Shown here: one piece after another, positions 18,922 to 28,060 of the stretch
Layout of the letters: each line of letters starts with the position of its first letter
Position numbering within the stretch: the stretch's first letter is position 1
Origin: Marinobacter salexigens
Lineage (GTDB): Bacteria > Pseudomonadota > Gammaproteobacteria > Pseudomonadales > Oleiphilaceae
Length of the DNA: 64,000 nucleotides
Direction: 5' to 3'
NCBI RefSeq assembly: GCF_002806945.1
Contig: NZ_NIHC01000005.1
Coordinates: forward strand, 62,001 to 126,000
Position numbers and translations under genes: made by a program
Notes under the pieces: generated by a model
The model's database searches: none
The model's input: only the letters and a program-made list of their open reading frames with translations
What the model was told of the DNA's origin: nothing

Positions 18922-19573
18922 CGAGTCCACCCCGGAGGCCTCCACCGTTTACTTGGTTGATGACGATGCTGGCATGCTGGAATCCACCCAATGGTTACTG
19001 GAATCAGTTGGCCTGAACGTGCAAGCGTACAGCGACGGTCGAAAGTTCCTCGAGGCTCTGGAAGACAACCAGGGCGGCTGTGTGGTGCTGGACGTGCGGA
19101 TGCCGGGCCTCGGCGGGCTGAATGTTCAGGAAGAGCTGCAAAAACGTCGTATTGAGCTGCCTATCATTTTCGTATCCGGCCATGCGGATGTGCCTATTGT
19201 AGTGCGGGCGTTCAAATCCGGCGCCTTTGATTTCATCGAAAAGCCATTCAACGAGCAGCTCCTTCTCGACAGCGTACAGCAGGCGTTAGAGTCCCATCAT
19301 CAATCCAGCCGCCAGCAGTTTGGAGACGAGAGTACTGACGCTCTCATTTCAACACTCACGCGCCGTGAGCGGGATGTGTTTCTGCCTATGGCCCAAGGCT
19401 ACACCAGCCGCGAAATTGCCGACCAGCTGGGCGTGAGTGTAAAAACCATCGATCTCTACCGGGCCCGCGTAATGAAACGTCTGGGCGCGGAGCGGCTGCC
19501 CGATGTGACAGGCATAGCCATCACCGCTGGCCTGCTGGACCCATCGAACCTGCGGGTTGAGCTTGAGCCTTGA
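18914..19573 (+). CDS. FixJ-family response regulator
   Basis: A 219-residue regulator. The receiver has the acidic DDD cluster near residue 16 and Asp60 in VVLDVRMPGLGG, with FVSGHAD and IEKPF switch residues. The LuxR-type HTH is LTRRERDVFLPMAQGYTSREIADQLGVSVKTIDLY. The frame could start at a TTG 9 bases earlier; I chose the ATG at 18914, whose overlap with the kinase stop indicates translational coupling. Likely partner of the upstream PAS kinase. Confidence 0.92.
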   Translation: MSNESTPEASTVYLVDDDAGMLESTQWLLESVGLNVQAYSDGRKFLEALEDNQGGCVVLDVRMPGLGGLNVQEELQKRRIELPIIFVSGHADVPIVVRAFKSGAFDFIEKPFNEQLLLDSVQQALESHHQSSRQQFGDESTDALISTLTRRERDVFLPMAQGYTSREIADQLGVSVKTIDLYRARVMKRLGAERLPDVTGIAITAGLLDPSNLRVELEP

Positions 19574-19727
19574 GGCAACCCGACAGCCAGAACAGCAACA
19601 CTGGGTGGTAACATTTCACAACCCCCTGCCCGAGCTGCACTTTTACAGTGAGCGAGAGGTCGCGCAGTTTGCCAGCTATAAGGCTCCGCACTACGCTAAG
19701 CGTTTGTTACCGGAGAATCGCCCATGA
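19563..19727 (+). CDS. Possible small protein coupled to phzF-like gene
   Basis: The 150-base gap between the regulator and the PhzF-like gene is filled by an open frame of about 54 codons. It ends in an ATGA overlap with the next start. The C-terminal part (HWVVTFHNPLPELHFYS, then EREVAQFASYKAPHYAKR) has the mixed composition of a real protein, rich in aromatic and charged residues. The start is unclear: candidates are TTG at 19557 or 19563, or GTG at 19605, with no good Shine-Dalgarno. I recognise no family. It could be chance. Confidence 0.3.
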   Translation: MSLEATRQPEQQHWVVTFHNPLPELHFYSEREVAQFASYKAPHYAKRLLPENRP

Positions 19728-20530
19728 AACACCCCATCTATCAGGTAGACGCGTTTACCAGCAAGGTTTTCAAAGGTAATCCGGCGGCGGTCATGCCCCT
19801 GGAGGCATGGCTTCCCGCCGACACCATGCAAGCATTGGCCGCCGAGAATAACCTGGCAGAAACAGCATTCTTCGTGCGCCAACCCGGCCCCGATGGCGAG
19901 GACTTCCACATCCGCTGGTTCACTCCGCTCAGAGAAGTCCCCCTGTGCGGGCACGCCACTCTGGCCAGCGCCTGGGTCATTTTCAACAAGCTGGGTTGGC
20001 CCGAAAACACCCTTCGCTTCCATTCCAAAAGCGGTCCCCTGGGCGTTCATAAAAGGCCGGGCGACTGGCTGGAGCTGGATTTCCCCAACCTTTCGATCGA
20101 AGAACAGAAAACACCTGCAATCATTAGCGAAGCCCTTGAAAATGCACCCGCAATGGCTTTTCACGTGCCAGCGGATACTAATGACATGATCGTTATGGAA
20201 AACGAGGCAGCGGTGAAAGCGGCGCAACCAGACCTGCGACTACTGAAGCAGTTGGGCAATATGGGACTGATTATTACGGCCCCTGGCGAACAGGTGGATT
20301 TTGTCAGCCGCTACTTCGCCCCCGGGTCAGGCATTGATGAAGACCCGGTTACCGGATCGATTCACAGTGTGCTGGTGCCCTACTGGGCTGAAAAGCTCGG
20401 CAAAACGAAGCTGGTAGCACGGCAGCTGTCTACCCGGGGCGGCGAACTGCGCTGCGAGTTGAAAGGTGACCGAGTGGCCATTGCCGGGCAAGCCGCTTTT
20501 TATATGGAGGGCATGGTTCATCTGGAATGA
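19724..20530 (+). CDS. PhzF-family isomerase/epimerase-like protein
   Basis: A 268-residue member of the PhzF/diaminopimelate-epimerase-fold family. Signature segments: YQVDAFTSKVFKGNPAAV at the N-terminus, with the catalytic Glu region NNLAETAFFV near residue 45; RWFTPLREVPLCGHATLASA; and the C-terminal GIDEDPVTGSIHSVLVPYW. Most family members outside phenazine clusters have unknown substrates, and there is no phenazine locus here. The start is fixed by the MKHPIYQVDAF beginning. Confidence 0.9.
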   Translation: MKHPIYQVDAFTSKVFKGNPAAVMPLEAWLPADTMQALAAENNLAETAFFVRQPGPDGEDFHIRWFTPLREVPLCGHATLASAWVIFNKLGWPENTLRFHSKSGPLGVHKRPGDWLELDFPNLSIEEQKTPAIISEALENAPAMAFHVPADTNDMIVMENEAAVKAAQPDLRLLKQLGNMGLIITAPGEQVDFVSRYFAPGSGIDEDPVTGSIHSVLVPYWAEKLGKTKLVARQLSTRGGELRCELKGDRVAIAGQAAFYMEGMVHLE

Positions 20531-20591
20531 GCCATAAAGCCACACTGAGACTGGTATACTGCGCGCCACATAAACCAATCGGCGGGCAGTA

Positions 20592-21785
20592 ATGACAGCA
20601 AGTTCCAGCAACCAGTACGATGTGATCATTATCGGCGCCGGCGCGGCCGGCCTGATGTGCGCTGCGACCGCAGGCTATCGTGGGCGTAAGGTGCTGGTGA
20701 TAGATCACGCCAACAAGCCAGGCAAAAAGATCCTCATGTCTGGCGGTGGTCGCTGCAACTTCACCAACCTCAACAGCTCGCCTGCCAACTTTTTATCGGA
20801 CAACCCTCACTTCTGCATTTCCGCTCTGAAGCGATACACACCCCAGCATTTTTTGGATCTTGTTGAACGCCACGGCATTGAGCACGAAGAAAAAGCCGCC
20901 GGCCAGTTGTTCTGCAAAGACAGCGCGAAAGATATAGTCGCCATGCTGCTGACGGAATGCGACTGGGCCGGCGCGGAAGTCCGTATGAAAACCAGCGTTA
21001 ATACTATTGCCCAAGCAGATGGCTTCTACCATGTGAACACCAGTTCCGGCAGCCTGACGTGCAAATCTCTGGTCGTCGCCTGCGGAGGCTTATCCATCCC
21101 CACCATGGGCGCTACGGGGCTCGGTTACGACATTGCCCGGCAGTTCGGGCTCACCGTTCTGCCAACCCGCGCTGGGCTGGTGCCTTTTACCCTGCACCCG
21201 GAACTGAGGCAACAGTTGGCACCTCTATCCGGCATAAGCTGCCCGGTGGATGCAGCCTGCAATAATCAAAACTTCCGCGAGCCCATGCTGGTCACCCACC
21301 GGGGCCTGAGCGGGCCATCCATGCTGCAGATCTCCAGCTTCTGGCAGCCCGGAGACCCTCTGTCCATCAACCTGCTACCGGATCGCAACATCCACGAAGA
21401 TCTTCTCGCCCTGCGCAAACAGAAGCCTCAATCCACGATTGCCCACTACCTGGCCCAGCATCTGCCCAAGCGTTTCGCACAGGCATTCACCGAAATTTAT
21501 GGCTGGAGCGGCCCACTTCAGGGTTACAAGAACAGCGACCTTGAGCAGGTTGCAGACACACTGAGGCAATGGACGGTCAAACCCGCAGGAACAGAAGGGT
21601 ACAGAACAGCGGAAGTGACACTGGGCGGCGTGGATACCCGCCAGCTTTCATCAAAAACCATGGCGGCCCTGGAGCACCCAAACCTGTATTTTATCGGTGA
21701 GGTTGTGGATGTAACCGGACACCTGGGCGGGCATAATTTCCAGTGGGCCTGGGCATCGGGGGTGGCGGCTGGGCTATCAGCTTAA
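20592..21785 (+). CDS. BaiN/YhiN-like NAD(P)/FAD-dependent oxidoreductase (HI0933 family)
   Basis: A 397-residue flavoprotein. The Rossmann FAD site DVIIIGAGAAGLMCAATAGYRG is at residues 9-30, followed by the family marker KPGKKILMSGGGRCNFTN and a C-terminal GEVVDVTGHLGGHNFQWAWASG segment. This is the HI0933/YhiN family of unresolved physiological function. It stands 61 bases after the PhzF-like gene on the same strand and may be cotranscribed with it. Confidence 0.92.
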   Translation: MTASSSNQYDVIIIGAGAAGLMCAATAGYRGRKVLVIDHANKPGKKILMSGGGRCNFTNLNSSPANFLSDNPHFCISALKRYTPQHFLDLVERHGIEHEEKAAGQLFCKDSAKDIVAMLLTECDWAGAEVRMKTSVNTIAQADGFYHVNTSSGSLTCKSLVVACGGLSIPTMGATGLGYDIARQFGLTVLPTRAGLVPFTLHPELRQQLAPLSGISCPVDAACNNQNFREPMLVTHRGLSGPSMLQISSFWQPGDPLSINLLPDRNIHEDLLALRKQKPQSTIAHYLAQHLPKRFAQAFTEIYGWSGPLQGYKNSDLEQVADTLRQWTVKPAGTEGYRTAEVTLGGVDTRQLSSKTMAALEHPNLYFIGEVVDVTGHLGGHNFQWAWASGVAAGLSA

Positions 21786-21880
21786 CCTGATAATACCTTT
21801 TCGACCACATGCCACCAGCATTGAGCCACTTCGGTCAGAGCGCTATTATTAATCCACAATTTTGAACGAGACACAGTCCT

Positions 21881-23086
21881 ATGAGCACAACTTCCCCCTA
21901 CGACAACCTCCCCGACGCACAGGGTTTTTTTGGCAAATTCGGCGGGCAGTTTGTGCCGCCGGAACTGAAGCAGGTTATGGATGAAATAAGCGCCGCCTAT
22001 CAGGAAATCCGCCAGCGCAAGGATTTTCAGGATGAGCTGGCCTACCTGCTGGCAGATTATGTTGGCCGCCCCAGCCCGATTTTCTACGCGCGCCGGTTAT
22101 CCGAGAAACTCGGTGGGGCGCGCATCTACCTGAAGCGGGAAGACCTCAACCACACCGGTGCCCACAAGATCAATCACTGCCTGGGAGAAGCCTTGCTGGC
22201 GAAGTTCATGGGTAAAACCAAGGTGATTGCAGAAACAGGCGCAGGCCAGCACGGGGTCGCCCTGGCAACCGCTTGCGCCTTGGTGGGCATTCCTTGCGAG
22301 ATTCATATGGGCACGGTAGATATTGCCAAAGAGCACCCGAATGTAACCAAGATGAAGATCCTGGGCGCTACGCTGGTTCCGGTAACGCGCGGCACAGCCA
22401 CGCTGAAAGATGCCGTCGACAGCGCTTTCGATGAATATCTGACAGACCCGCAAAATTTCATTTACGCCATTGGTTCCGTTGTGGGTCCACACCCTTTCCC
22501 GGGAATGGTTCGTGATTTTCAATCCGTGGTTGGCCGAGAAGCCCGCGCGCAGTTTATGGAACGCTACAAGAAACTTCCGGATTACATAGCTGCATGCGTA
22601 GGCGGTGGCTCTAACGCTATGGGCATTTTTACCGCCTTCCTGAACGATGAGAGCGTCAAACTGATAGGTGTAGAGCCAGCCGGCGAAGGCTTGGATACTG
22701 AGCGACACGCGGCAACCATGACACTAGGCAAACCAGGCCAGATACACGGCATGGCCTGCTATGTACTCGAAGACGATGAAGGCAATGCTATGCCAGTTCA
22801 TTCCATCGCTTCCGGGCTGGATTACCCAGGCAGCGGCCCACAACACAGTTACCTGAAAGACCTGGGCCGCGTGGAATATGCTTGTGCCAATGATAACGAG
22901 TGTCTGGACGCATTCATGATGTTGTCGCGGGTAGAAGGGATTATTCCTGCACTGGAAAGCGCCCACGCGGTAGCTTGGGCAATACGCGAAGCACCCGAAA
23001 TGTCGCAGGAACAGTCCATCCTGATCAACCTTTCAGGCCGGGGTGATAAAGACGCGGATTACGTGGCAGAAAAGCTGGGGCTATGA
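21881..23086 (+). CDS. trpB: Tryptophan synthase beta subunit, stand-alone copy
   Basis: A 401-residue PLP enzyme converting indole and serine to tryptophan. PLP Lys96 (HTGAHKIN), catalytic Glu118 (AETGAGQHG), the phosphate loop [10 protein letters not shown] and SAGLDYPG-like [10 protein letters not shown] are conserved. No trpA or other trp gene lies nearby. Several positions differ from the usual TrpB1 text, for example [11 protein letters not shown] where NNxLGQxLL is typical. It may therefore be a second, specialised copy that uses indole or another nucleophile. There is no TrpB2-type extension. No trp operator is apparent. Confidence 0.9.
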   Translation: MSTTSPYDNLPDAQGFFGKFGGQFVPPELKQVMDEISAAYQEIRQRKDFQDELAYLLADYVGRPSPIFYARRLSEKLGGARIYLKREDLNHTGAHKINHCLGEALLAKFMGKTKVIAETGAGQHGVALATACALVGIPCEIHMGTVDIAKEHPNVTKMKILGATLVPVTRGTATLKDAVDSAFDEYLTDPQNFIYAIGSVVGPHPFPGMVRDFQSVVGREARAQFMERYKKLPDYIAACVGGGSNAMGIFTAFLNDESVKLIGVEPAGEGLDTERHAATMTLGKPGQIHGMACYVLEDDEGNAMPVHSIASGLDYPGSGPQHSYLKDLGRVEYACANDNECLDAFMMLSRVEGIIPALESAHAVAWAIREAPEMSQEQSILINLSGRGDKDADYVAEKLGL

Positions 23087-23124
23087 GCCCCTGAAGTACC
23101 GTCTGAATGTCAAATAAGCGCAGA

Positions 23125-23153
23125 CCCCACCACCCGGAATCCGAGTGGTGGGG
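23125..23153. terminator. Hairpin between convergent trpB and usp genes
   Basis: CCCCACCAC and GTGGTGGGG form a perfect 9-bp stem around an 11-base loop, 39 bases past the trpB stop. There is no T run on either side, so termination is likely but not certain. Confidence 0.55.
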
Positions 23154-23178
23154 AAGAAAGAAGGATTGAAATGGATCC

Positions 23179-24060
23179 TTAGCGAAGAACAACCAGCGGC
23201 TTTACTGCGGTCCTCAGCATGTCAGTCGTAGTACTGCCAACAAAGAACTGTCGAATGCGGGAGTGGCCATACGCACCCATCACCAGGATGTCGATATCCT
23301 GCTCTTCCTGATACTTGTGCAGCGCCTGCTCAACATCACCAGACAGCATGGTCAGAGTGATTTCAGTATCGAGCACCTCCAGCATTTGCTTTGCTTTTTC
23401 CAGCTGACCTCTGTGCTCCGCAGTGTCTGCCCCAACCATAACCAGATGCAATGGCACGCCTTTTAATACCGGGCTGCCTGCCAGCAACTCGACCCCTCTA
23501 AATGCAGTGGCGCTGCCATCAAATGCGAGCATGGCAGTGCGCGGCGTTGAGAAGGTTTCCGGCACCAGCAGGATGGGGCGATGCACGCTGCGGATGATCG
23601 TTTCGAGTTGGCTGCCGATACGGGAGCCTCGATCAGAGCTGCTCTCCCCTTGCAGGCCCATTACTATCAACCGGGTTTCATCTTCAAGTGCCAGTAAAGA
23701 TTCGGTCAAATCTCCATGGCGCTGGCGTTTTCTGATTTCGCCGACACCCGCGTTCTCAAGCCTGCGAGCTGCCTCGTCCAGCATGTGATCACCGTGTTCA
23801 AGAGCCAGTTTGGCTCGCTTTCGGTCCAGCTGTGCCAGTTCATCCAGCAGTAACTCACGACTACCCAAGCCAATATTCCCGGCCAGGTCCGGCTCTGACG
23901 GATAGCGTTCCTGATCCAGCACATGCAGAAGGGTCAGGGGTGACCCCATATGTTTGCTTGCCCAGGCCGCATAGTCACATACCGCTGGCGCGGCGGCTGA
24001 GCCGTCAATGCAGGCCACTACCTGCAAGGTATCCTGCGTGTTCTCAGTTGTATTTTGCAT
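23179..24060 (-). CDS. Tandem universal stress protein (UspA family)
   Basis: A 293-residue protein made of two Usp domains (about 10-150 and 165-293). The second has the ATP-binding signature GAYGHSRIRQFFVGSTT (G-x2-G-x9-GS/T); the first has a related but looser GLQGESSSDRGSRIGS. It begins one base after the stop of the SulP transporter gene, so the two are cotranscribed and probably translationally coupled. Usp partners are frequent behind SulP bicarbonate/sulfate carriers; a regulatory role on the transporter is inference. Confidence 0.9.
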   Translation of the reverse strand: MQNTTENTQDTLQVVACIDGSAAAPAVCDYAAWASKHMGSPLTLLHVLDQERYPSEPDLAGNIGLGSRELLLDELAQLDRKRAKLALEHGDHMLDEAARRLENAGVGEIRKRQRHGDLTESLLALEDETRLIVMGLQGESSSDRGSRIGSQLETIIRSVHRPILLVPETFSTPRTAMLAFDGSATAFRGVELLAGSPVLKGVPLHLVMVGADTAEHRGQLEKAKQMLEVLDTEITLTMLSGDVEQALHKYQEEQDIDILVMGAYGHSRIRQFFVGSTTTDMLRTAVKPLVVLR

Positions 24061-24061
24061 A

Positions 24062-25549
24062 TTAATGGCTCATCAGCTGATCTATGCCTTCCGGCTTGTC
24101 GTGCACGCCAAAACGGTCAACGATGGTGGCACTGGCCTCGTTCATGCCAATCACTTCCACCTCTGCACCATCACGCCGGAACTTGATAACCACCTTGTCG
24201 AGAGCACCCACAGCGGTAATGTCCCAGAAATGCGCACGGCTCACATCTATAACCACTTTATCGACCACTTCACGGAAATCAAACGATGCAACAAACTTTT
24301 CCGAAGAACTGAAAAACACCTGGCCCGTTACCTTGTAGGTACGAGTGCCTGCTTGTTCATCAAGAGTGGACTTAACTTCCATAAAGTGACCAATTTTATT
24401 GGCAAAAAACAGTGCCGCGAGCAACACGCCGGCAAACACGCCCAACGCCAGGTTGTGGGTCACTACCACAACGCACACAGTGACCAGCATCACTATATTG
24501 GTCGAAAGCGGGTGCTCTTTCAGATTGCGAATGGACTCCCAGGAGAAGGTACCGATAGACACCATGATCATGACTGCCACCAGCGCAGCCATCGGAATCT
24601 GAACCAGTATGTCGTCCAGCACTACGATCATCACCATCAGGAACACGCCCGCGGTGAACGTGGAAAGCCGACCGCGACCACCGGATTTTACGTTGATCAC
24701 CGATTGCCCAATCATTGCACAGCCAGCCATACCACCAAACAGACCAGACCCGATGTTGGCAATGCCCTGCCCCCGGCACTCACGGTTACGATCGCTTTCG
24801 GTATCAGTCAGATCGTCCACAATGGTGGCGGTCATCATGGATTCCAGCAAACCCACAACGGCCAGCGGAATGGAATACGGAAGGATAATCATCAAGGTTT
24901 CAAGAGTCAGGGGAACATCTGGCCAGAGAAAAATTGGCAGCGTGTCGGGCAGTTCACCCATATCGCCCACTGTGCGCACGTCGATGTTGAACATGACCGC
25001 CACAATCGTTAGCGACACAATGCAAACCAACGGCGATGGCACGAGCTTTCCTAGCTTAGGCACATAAGGGAACAGATAAATAATGCCCAGCCCGGCAGCC
25101 GTCATGGCGTATACATGCCAGGTTACGTTTGTGAGCTCCGGAAGCTGAGCCATAAAGATCAGGATAGCCAGGGCATTCACAAAACCGGTCACCACCGAGC
25201 GTGACACGAACCTCATCAAACCACCCAGCTTCAGCCAGCCCGCGACTATCTGAAGCACACCAGTTAGCAGCGTGGCGGCCATTAAATACTCCAGCCCGTG
25301 CTCTTTAACCAGGGTTATCATCAATAGCGCCATGGCGCCGGTTGCCGCTGAGATCATACCCGGGCGGCCACCCACAAACGCAATAATCACGGCAATACAA
25401 AATGAGGCGTACAGCCCGACTTTGGGATCCACTCCTGCGATGATCGAGAAAGCAATCGCTTCCGGAATCAACGCAAGAGCCACCACGATCCCGGCGAGCA
25501 AATCGCCCTTAATGTTGGAAAACCATTCGGCTTTCATTGTATTTACCAT
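24062..25549 (-). CDS. SulP-family anion transporter with STAS domain
   Basis: A membrane carrier of about 495 residues. It begins with [28 protein letters not shown], has some 10-12 membrane segments including [25 protein letters not shown], and ends in a cytosolic STAS domain (about 385-495). The substrate is sulfate, bicarbonate or a related anion; the sequence does not decide. The start is uncertain: the frame opens with TTG at 25624, and ATGs at 25549 and 25537 both fit the family's short N-terminus. None has a strong Shine-Dalgarno. First gene of an operon with the universal stress gene. Confidence 0.88.
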   Translation of the reverse strand: MVNTMKAEWFSNIKGDLLAGIVVALALIPEAIAFSIIAGVDPKVGLYASFCIAVIIAFVGGRPGMISAATGAMALLMITLVKEHGLEYLMAATLLTGVLQIVAGWLKLGGLMRFVSRSVVTGFVNALAILIFMAQLPELTNVTWHVYAMTAAGLGIIYLFPYVPKLGKLVPSPLVCIVSLTIVAVMFNIDVRTVGDMGELPDTLPIFLWPDVPLTLETLMIILPYSIPLAVVGLLESMMTATIVDDLTDTESDRNRECRGQGIANIGSGLFGGMAGCAMIGQSVINVKSGGRGRLSTFTAGVFLMVMIVVLDDILVQIPMAALVAVMIMVSIGTFSWESIRNLKEHPLSTNIVMLVTVCVVVVTHNLALGVFAGVLLAALFFANKIGHFMEVKSTLDEQAGTRTYKVTGQVFFSSSEKFVASFDFREVVDKVVIDVSRAHFWDITAVGALDKVVIKFRRDGAEVEVIGMNEASATIVDRFGVHDKPEGIDQLMSH

Positions 25550-25742
25550 AGCTTTGGGTACCCGGAAGGTTGTGCAAATTAATGAACTGGGGATTGCCGT
25601 TACAGAAAATGCAGATTGCGGCAAATAAAGGGCGCGAATTCTATCAAATTACCGGTTCCGGCGTAAGGGCGCCTGTCCCCCTTGGCTTGCCGGCTGCTAT
25701 GATTCCGCTAACACCACCCACTTGAAGGAGTTACATTCGTTC

Positions 25743-27023
25743 ATGGACGATGTTGCATCCCAATTCATAGCCGCCAATCAAACCACCTTGAATCTTGCTG
25801 TGGCACTTCTTCTTGGCGCAATCATCGGCCTGGAGCGTGGCTGGGGCGCCCGCGCGCAAAAATCTGGCGAGCGTATAGCAGGCATTCGTACCTTTTCTCT
25901 GACTGGGCTTCTGGGGGGCATCTCTGCCGTTCTGGCGGAGGAAATCACGGTTTGGGCGTTCCCTGTCCTCCTGCTCAGCGTGGTTGCGATGGCGATCGTT
26001 GCTTACAGTGAACGGCTCGATCACATTCGCAACTTCAGCATTACCGGCATGGTCAGCATGGTACTCACCTTCTGCTTTGGCGCTATAGCTGTTGCAGTAG
26101 ATCCTGTGATAGCCACCACCGCTGCGGTTATTACTGCCATTATTCTGGACAACAAAGAAGAAATTCATGGCTGGGTGCACAAGCTGAAGGCCCATGAGCT
26201 GGATGCGGCACTCAAGCTGCTTGTCATTTCTGTAGTGATGCTGCCGCTGTTGCCAAACGAGCCCATGGGGCCTGGCGGCGTACTCAATCCCCGGGAAATC
26301 TGGTGGATGGTGGTGATGATTGCCTCTATCTCCTTTGTGGGCTATTTCGCCATGCGGTTGGCAGGCACCAGCAAGGGTATTCTGTTTACCAGTCTGTTTG
26401 CCGGGCTTAGCTCTTCCACCGCACTAACCCTGCATTTTTCTCGTCAGGCAAACCAGCATCCGGCATTGAACGCACAGTTTGCCACCGGCATTCTGATCGC
26501 CTGCGGCACCATGTTCCCCCGCATATTGGTGTATTGTTTTGTCATCAACCGTGAACTGCTGCCCAGCCTTGTCTGGCCTGTGGTGATCATGACAGTACTG
26601 CTTTATGTGCCAGCACTCCTGATTTGGCGCAGGAATTCCGGCACAAGTGAGGTCAGCCAGCCGACCCTCAGCCAAAACCCGCTCGATCTCAAGTCCGCTC
26701 TGGTTTTTGGAGTGTTGTTGACGGCTATTTTGCTACTCGGCGACTTCCTGAAAGACTGGTTGGGAGATACCGGGATTTATATGCTGGCCGCCACTTCGGG
26801 CATTGCGGATGTAGACGCGATCACCCTGTCCCTCACCCGCATGTCCAACAACGGCTTGGCCATGGACGCTGCCGTTCTCGGTATCGTTATTGCGGCTGCC
26901 ACCAACAACCTGGTCAAGTCCGGCATGGCCTGGGTGATCGGCAACCGAAAAACGGGATTCTATGTTGCTGGCCCCATGGTGCTTTCGCTGGGGGCGGGGC
27001 TTTTGGTGGCTTGGTTACAGTAG
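25743..27023 (+). CDS. MgtC/SapB-like membrane protein with DUF4010 domain
   Basis: A 426-residue integral membrane protein. The N-terminal third is MgtC/SapB-like (LLLGAIIGLERGWGARAQKSGERIAGIRTFSLTGLLGG). The rest is a DUF4010-type membrane domain (KLLVISVVMLPLLPNEPMGP; SGIADVDAITLSLTRMS). Function of this two-domain class is unestablished. The frame opens at TTG 25722, but AAGGAG lies just after that codon and 12 bases before the ATG at 25743, so I take the ATG. Divergent from the SulP operon. Confidence 0.85.
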   Translation: MDDVASQFIAANQTTLNLAVALLLGAIIGLERGWGARAQKSGERIAGIRTFSLTGLLGGISAVLAEEITVWAFPVLLLSVVAMAIVAYSERLDHIRNFSITGMVSMVLTFCFGAIAVAVDPVIATTAAVITAIILDNKEEIHGWVHKLKAHELDAALKLLVISVVMLPLLPNEPMGPGGVLNPREIWWMVVMIASISFVGYFAMRLAGTSKGILFTSLFAGLSSSTALTLHFSRQANQHPALNAQFATGILIACGTMFPRILVYCFVINRELLPSLVWPVVIMTVLLYVPALLIWRRNSGTSEVSQPTLSQNPLDLKSALVFGVLLTAILLLGDFLKDWLGDTGIYMLAATSGIADVDAITLSLTRMSNNGLAMDAAVLGIVIAAATNNLVKSGMAWVIGNRKTGFYVAGPMVLSLGAGLLVAWLQ

Positions 27024-27110
27024 TTGGGACAAATGAAAGCCTGTTCATGAAGATCCGCTAAAAAACACGTATATTCTGTGGTCTGATTCATTATCCCAAA
27101 GGATACGTTA

Positions 27111-27887
27111 ATGCTGTTTGCAATGATCATTGGTGGTCTGATTGGTTACGCCTTTGGCAAGTTCCCCGGTTTTCTGGTGGGGGCCGCACTGGGTGCGTTT
27201 TTATTGAACCGCGCCAAAAGCCGCCTGATTGGCAAACTCCAAAACATTCAATCCGGTTTTATAGAGTCTGTTTTTGCGGTGATGGGCGCCCTTTGCAAAG
27301 CCGACGGCGTTGTCTCGAAAGACGAGATACAGATGGCCGAGACGATGTTTGTCCGCTTTCGCCTTAACGAAGCCCAGAAAGCAACAGCAAAAGCAGCGTT
27401 CAGCCGTGGTAAAGCCAAAGACTTTGATCTGGATGCCGAACTGAACCACTTTTTGAACATCAGCGGACGGCAACCGGCCTTTCTGCAGATGTTTCTCCAA
27501 GTACAGGTTTCGGCAGTTGCCGCAGATGGCGTAGTACATCCGGCTGAACACGAAATGCTGGTGCGCATAGCCCGCGGCCTCGGCCTGCCCGAAAGCCAGG
27601 TGGACCAACTGGAAGCCATGTTGCGCGGTGCACATGCAGGCCAAGCTGGCGGCCAGCGCTCTACCGCCCAGCAAACCGATGATGCTTACAAGGTTTTAGG
27701 GGTTTCCCCATCAATCAGTGATGCAGAACTGAAAAAGGTATACCGCAAACTGATGAGCGAGAACCACCCAGACAAACTTGCGGGGCGCGGGTTACCAGAA
27801 AGCATGCGAGAAATGGCTGAAGAGCGCACCCAGGAAATCACCCACGCCTACGACGTTATCAAGGAATCCCGGAAAAACAGCGCCTGA
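27111..27887 (+). CDS. djlA: Membrane-anchored co-chaperone DjlA
   Basis: A 258-residue type III membrane J protein. It has a short N-terminal glycine-rich membrane segment (MIIGGLIGYAFGKFPGFLVGAALGAFLL), a TerB-like helical domain (about 45-175) and a C-terminal J domain with the HPD tripeptide (MSENHPDKLAGRGLP). It stimulates DnaK ATPase at the inner membrane. The length matches DjlA. Single gene, followed by a hairpin. Confidence 0.93.
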   Translation: MLFAMIIGGLIGYAFGKFPGFLVGAALGAFLLNRAKSRLIGKLQNIQSGFIESVFAVMGALCKADGVVSKDEIQMAETMFVRFRLNEAQKATAKAAFSRGKAKDFDLDAELNHFLNISGRQPAFLQMFLQVQVSAVAADGVVHPAEHEMLVRIARGLGLPESQVDQLEAMLRGAHAGQAGGQRSTAQQTDDAYKVLGVSPSISDAELKKVYRKLMSENHPDKLAGRGLPESMREMAEERTQEITHAYDVIKESRKNSA

Positions 27888-27922
27888 TCCGGGGGTTATG
27901 CAATCTGGCAGCCCCCTCCTCT

Positions 27923-27952
27923 CACAGGCTCGGTAAAGTTTACGAGCCTGTG
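27923..27952 (+). terminator. Hairpin after djlA
   Basis: CACAGGCTCG and CGAGCCTGTG form a perfect 10-bp stem with a 10-base loop, 35 bases past djlA. There is no clear T run, so it is a probable rather than certain terminator. Confidence 0.55.
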
Positions 27953-28060
27953 AACTCATACCTGAAATGACATGTCGCCATGTTTTGCGTTCGAGTAGAG
28001 TAACTCCCAGCTCAAGCGGTTTCGCCCCGAATCGCTTTAATTATAAGGGAGATGCCTTGA

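Noticed and set aside
24008..25012. 334-codon plus-strand open frame across the SulP gene
   Set aside because: Histidine-rich nonsense composition opposite a clear transporter gene.
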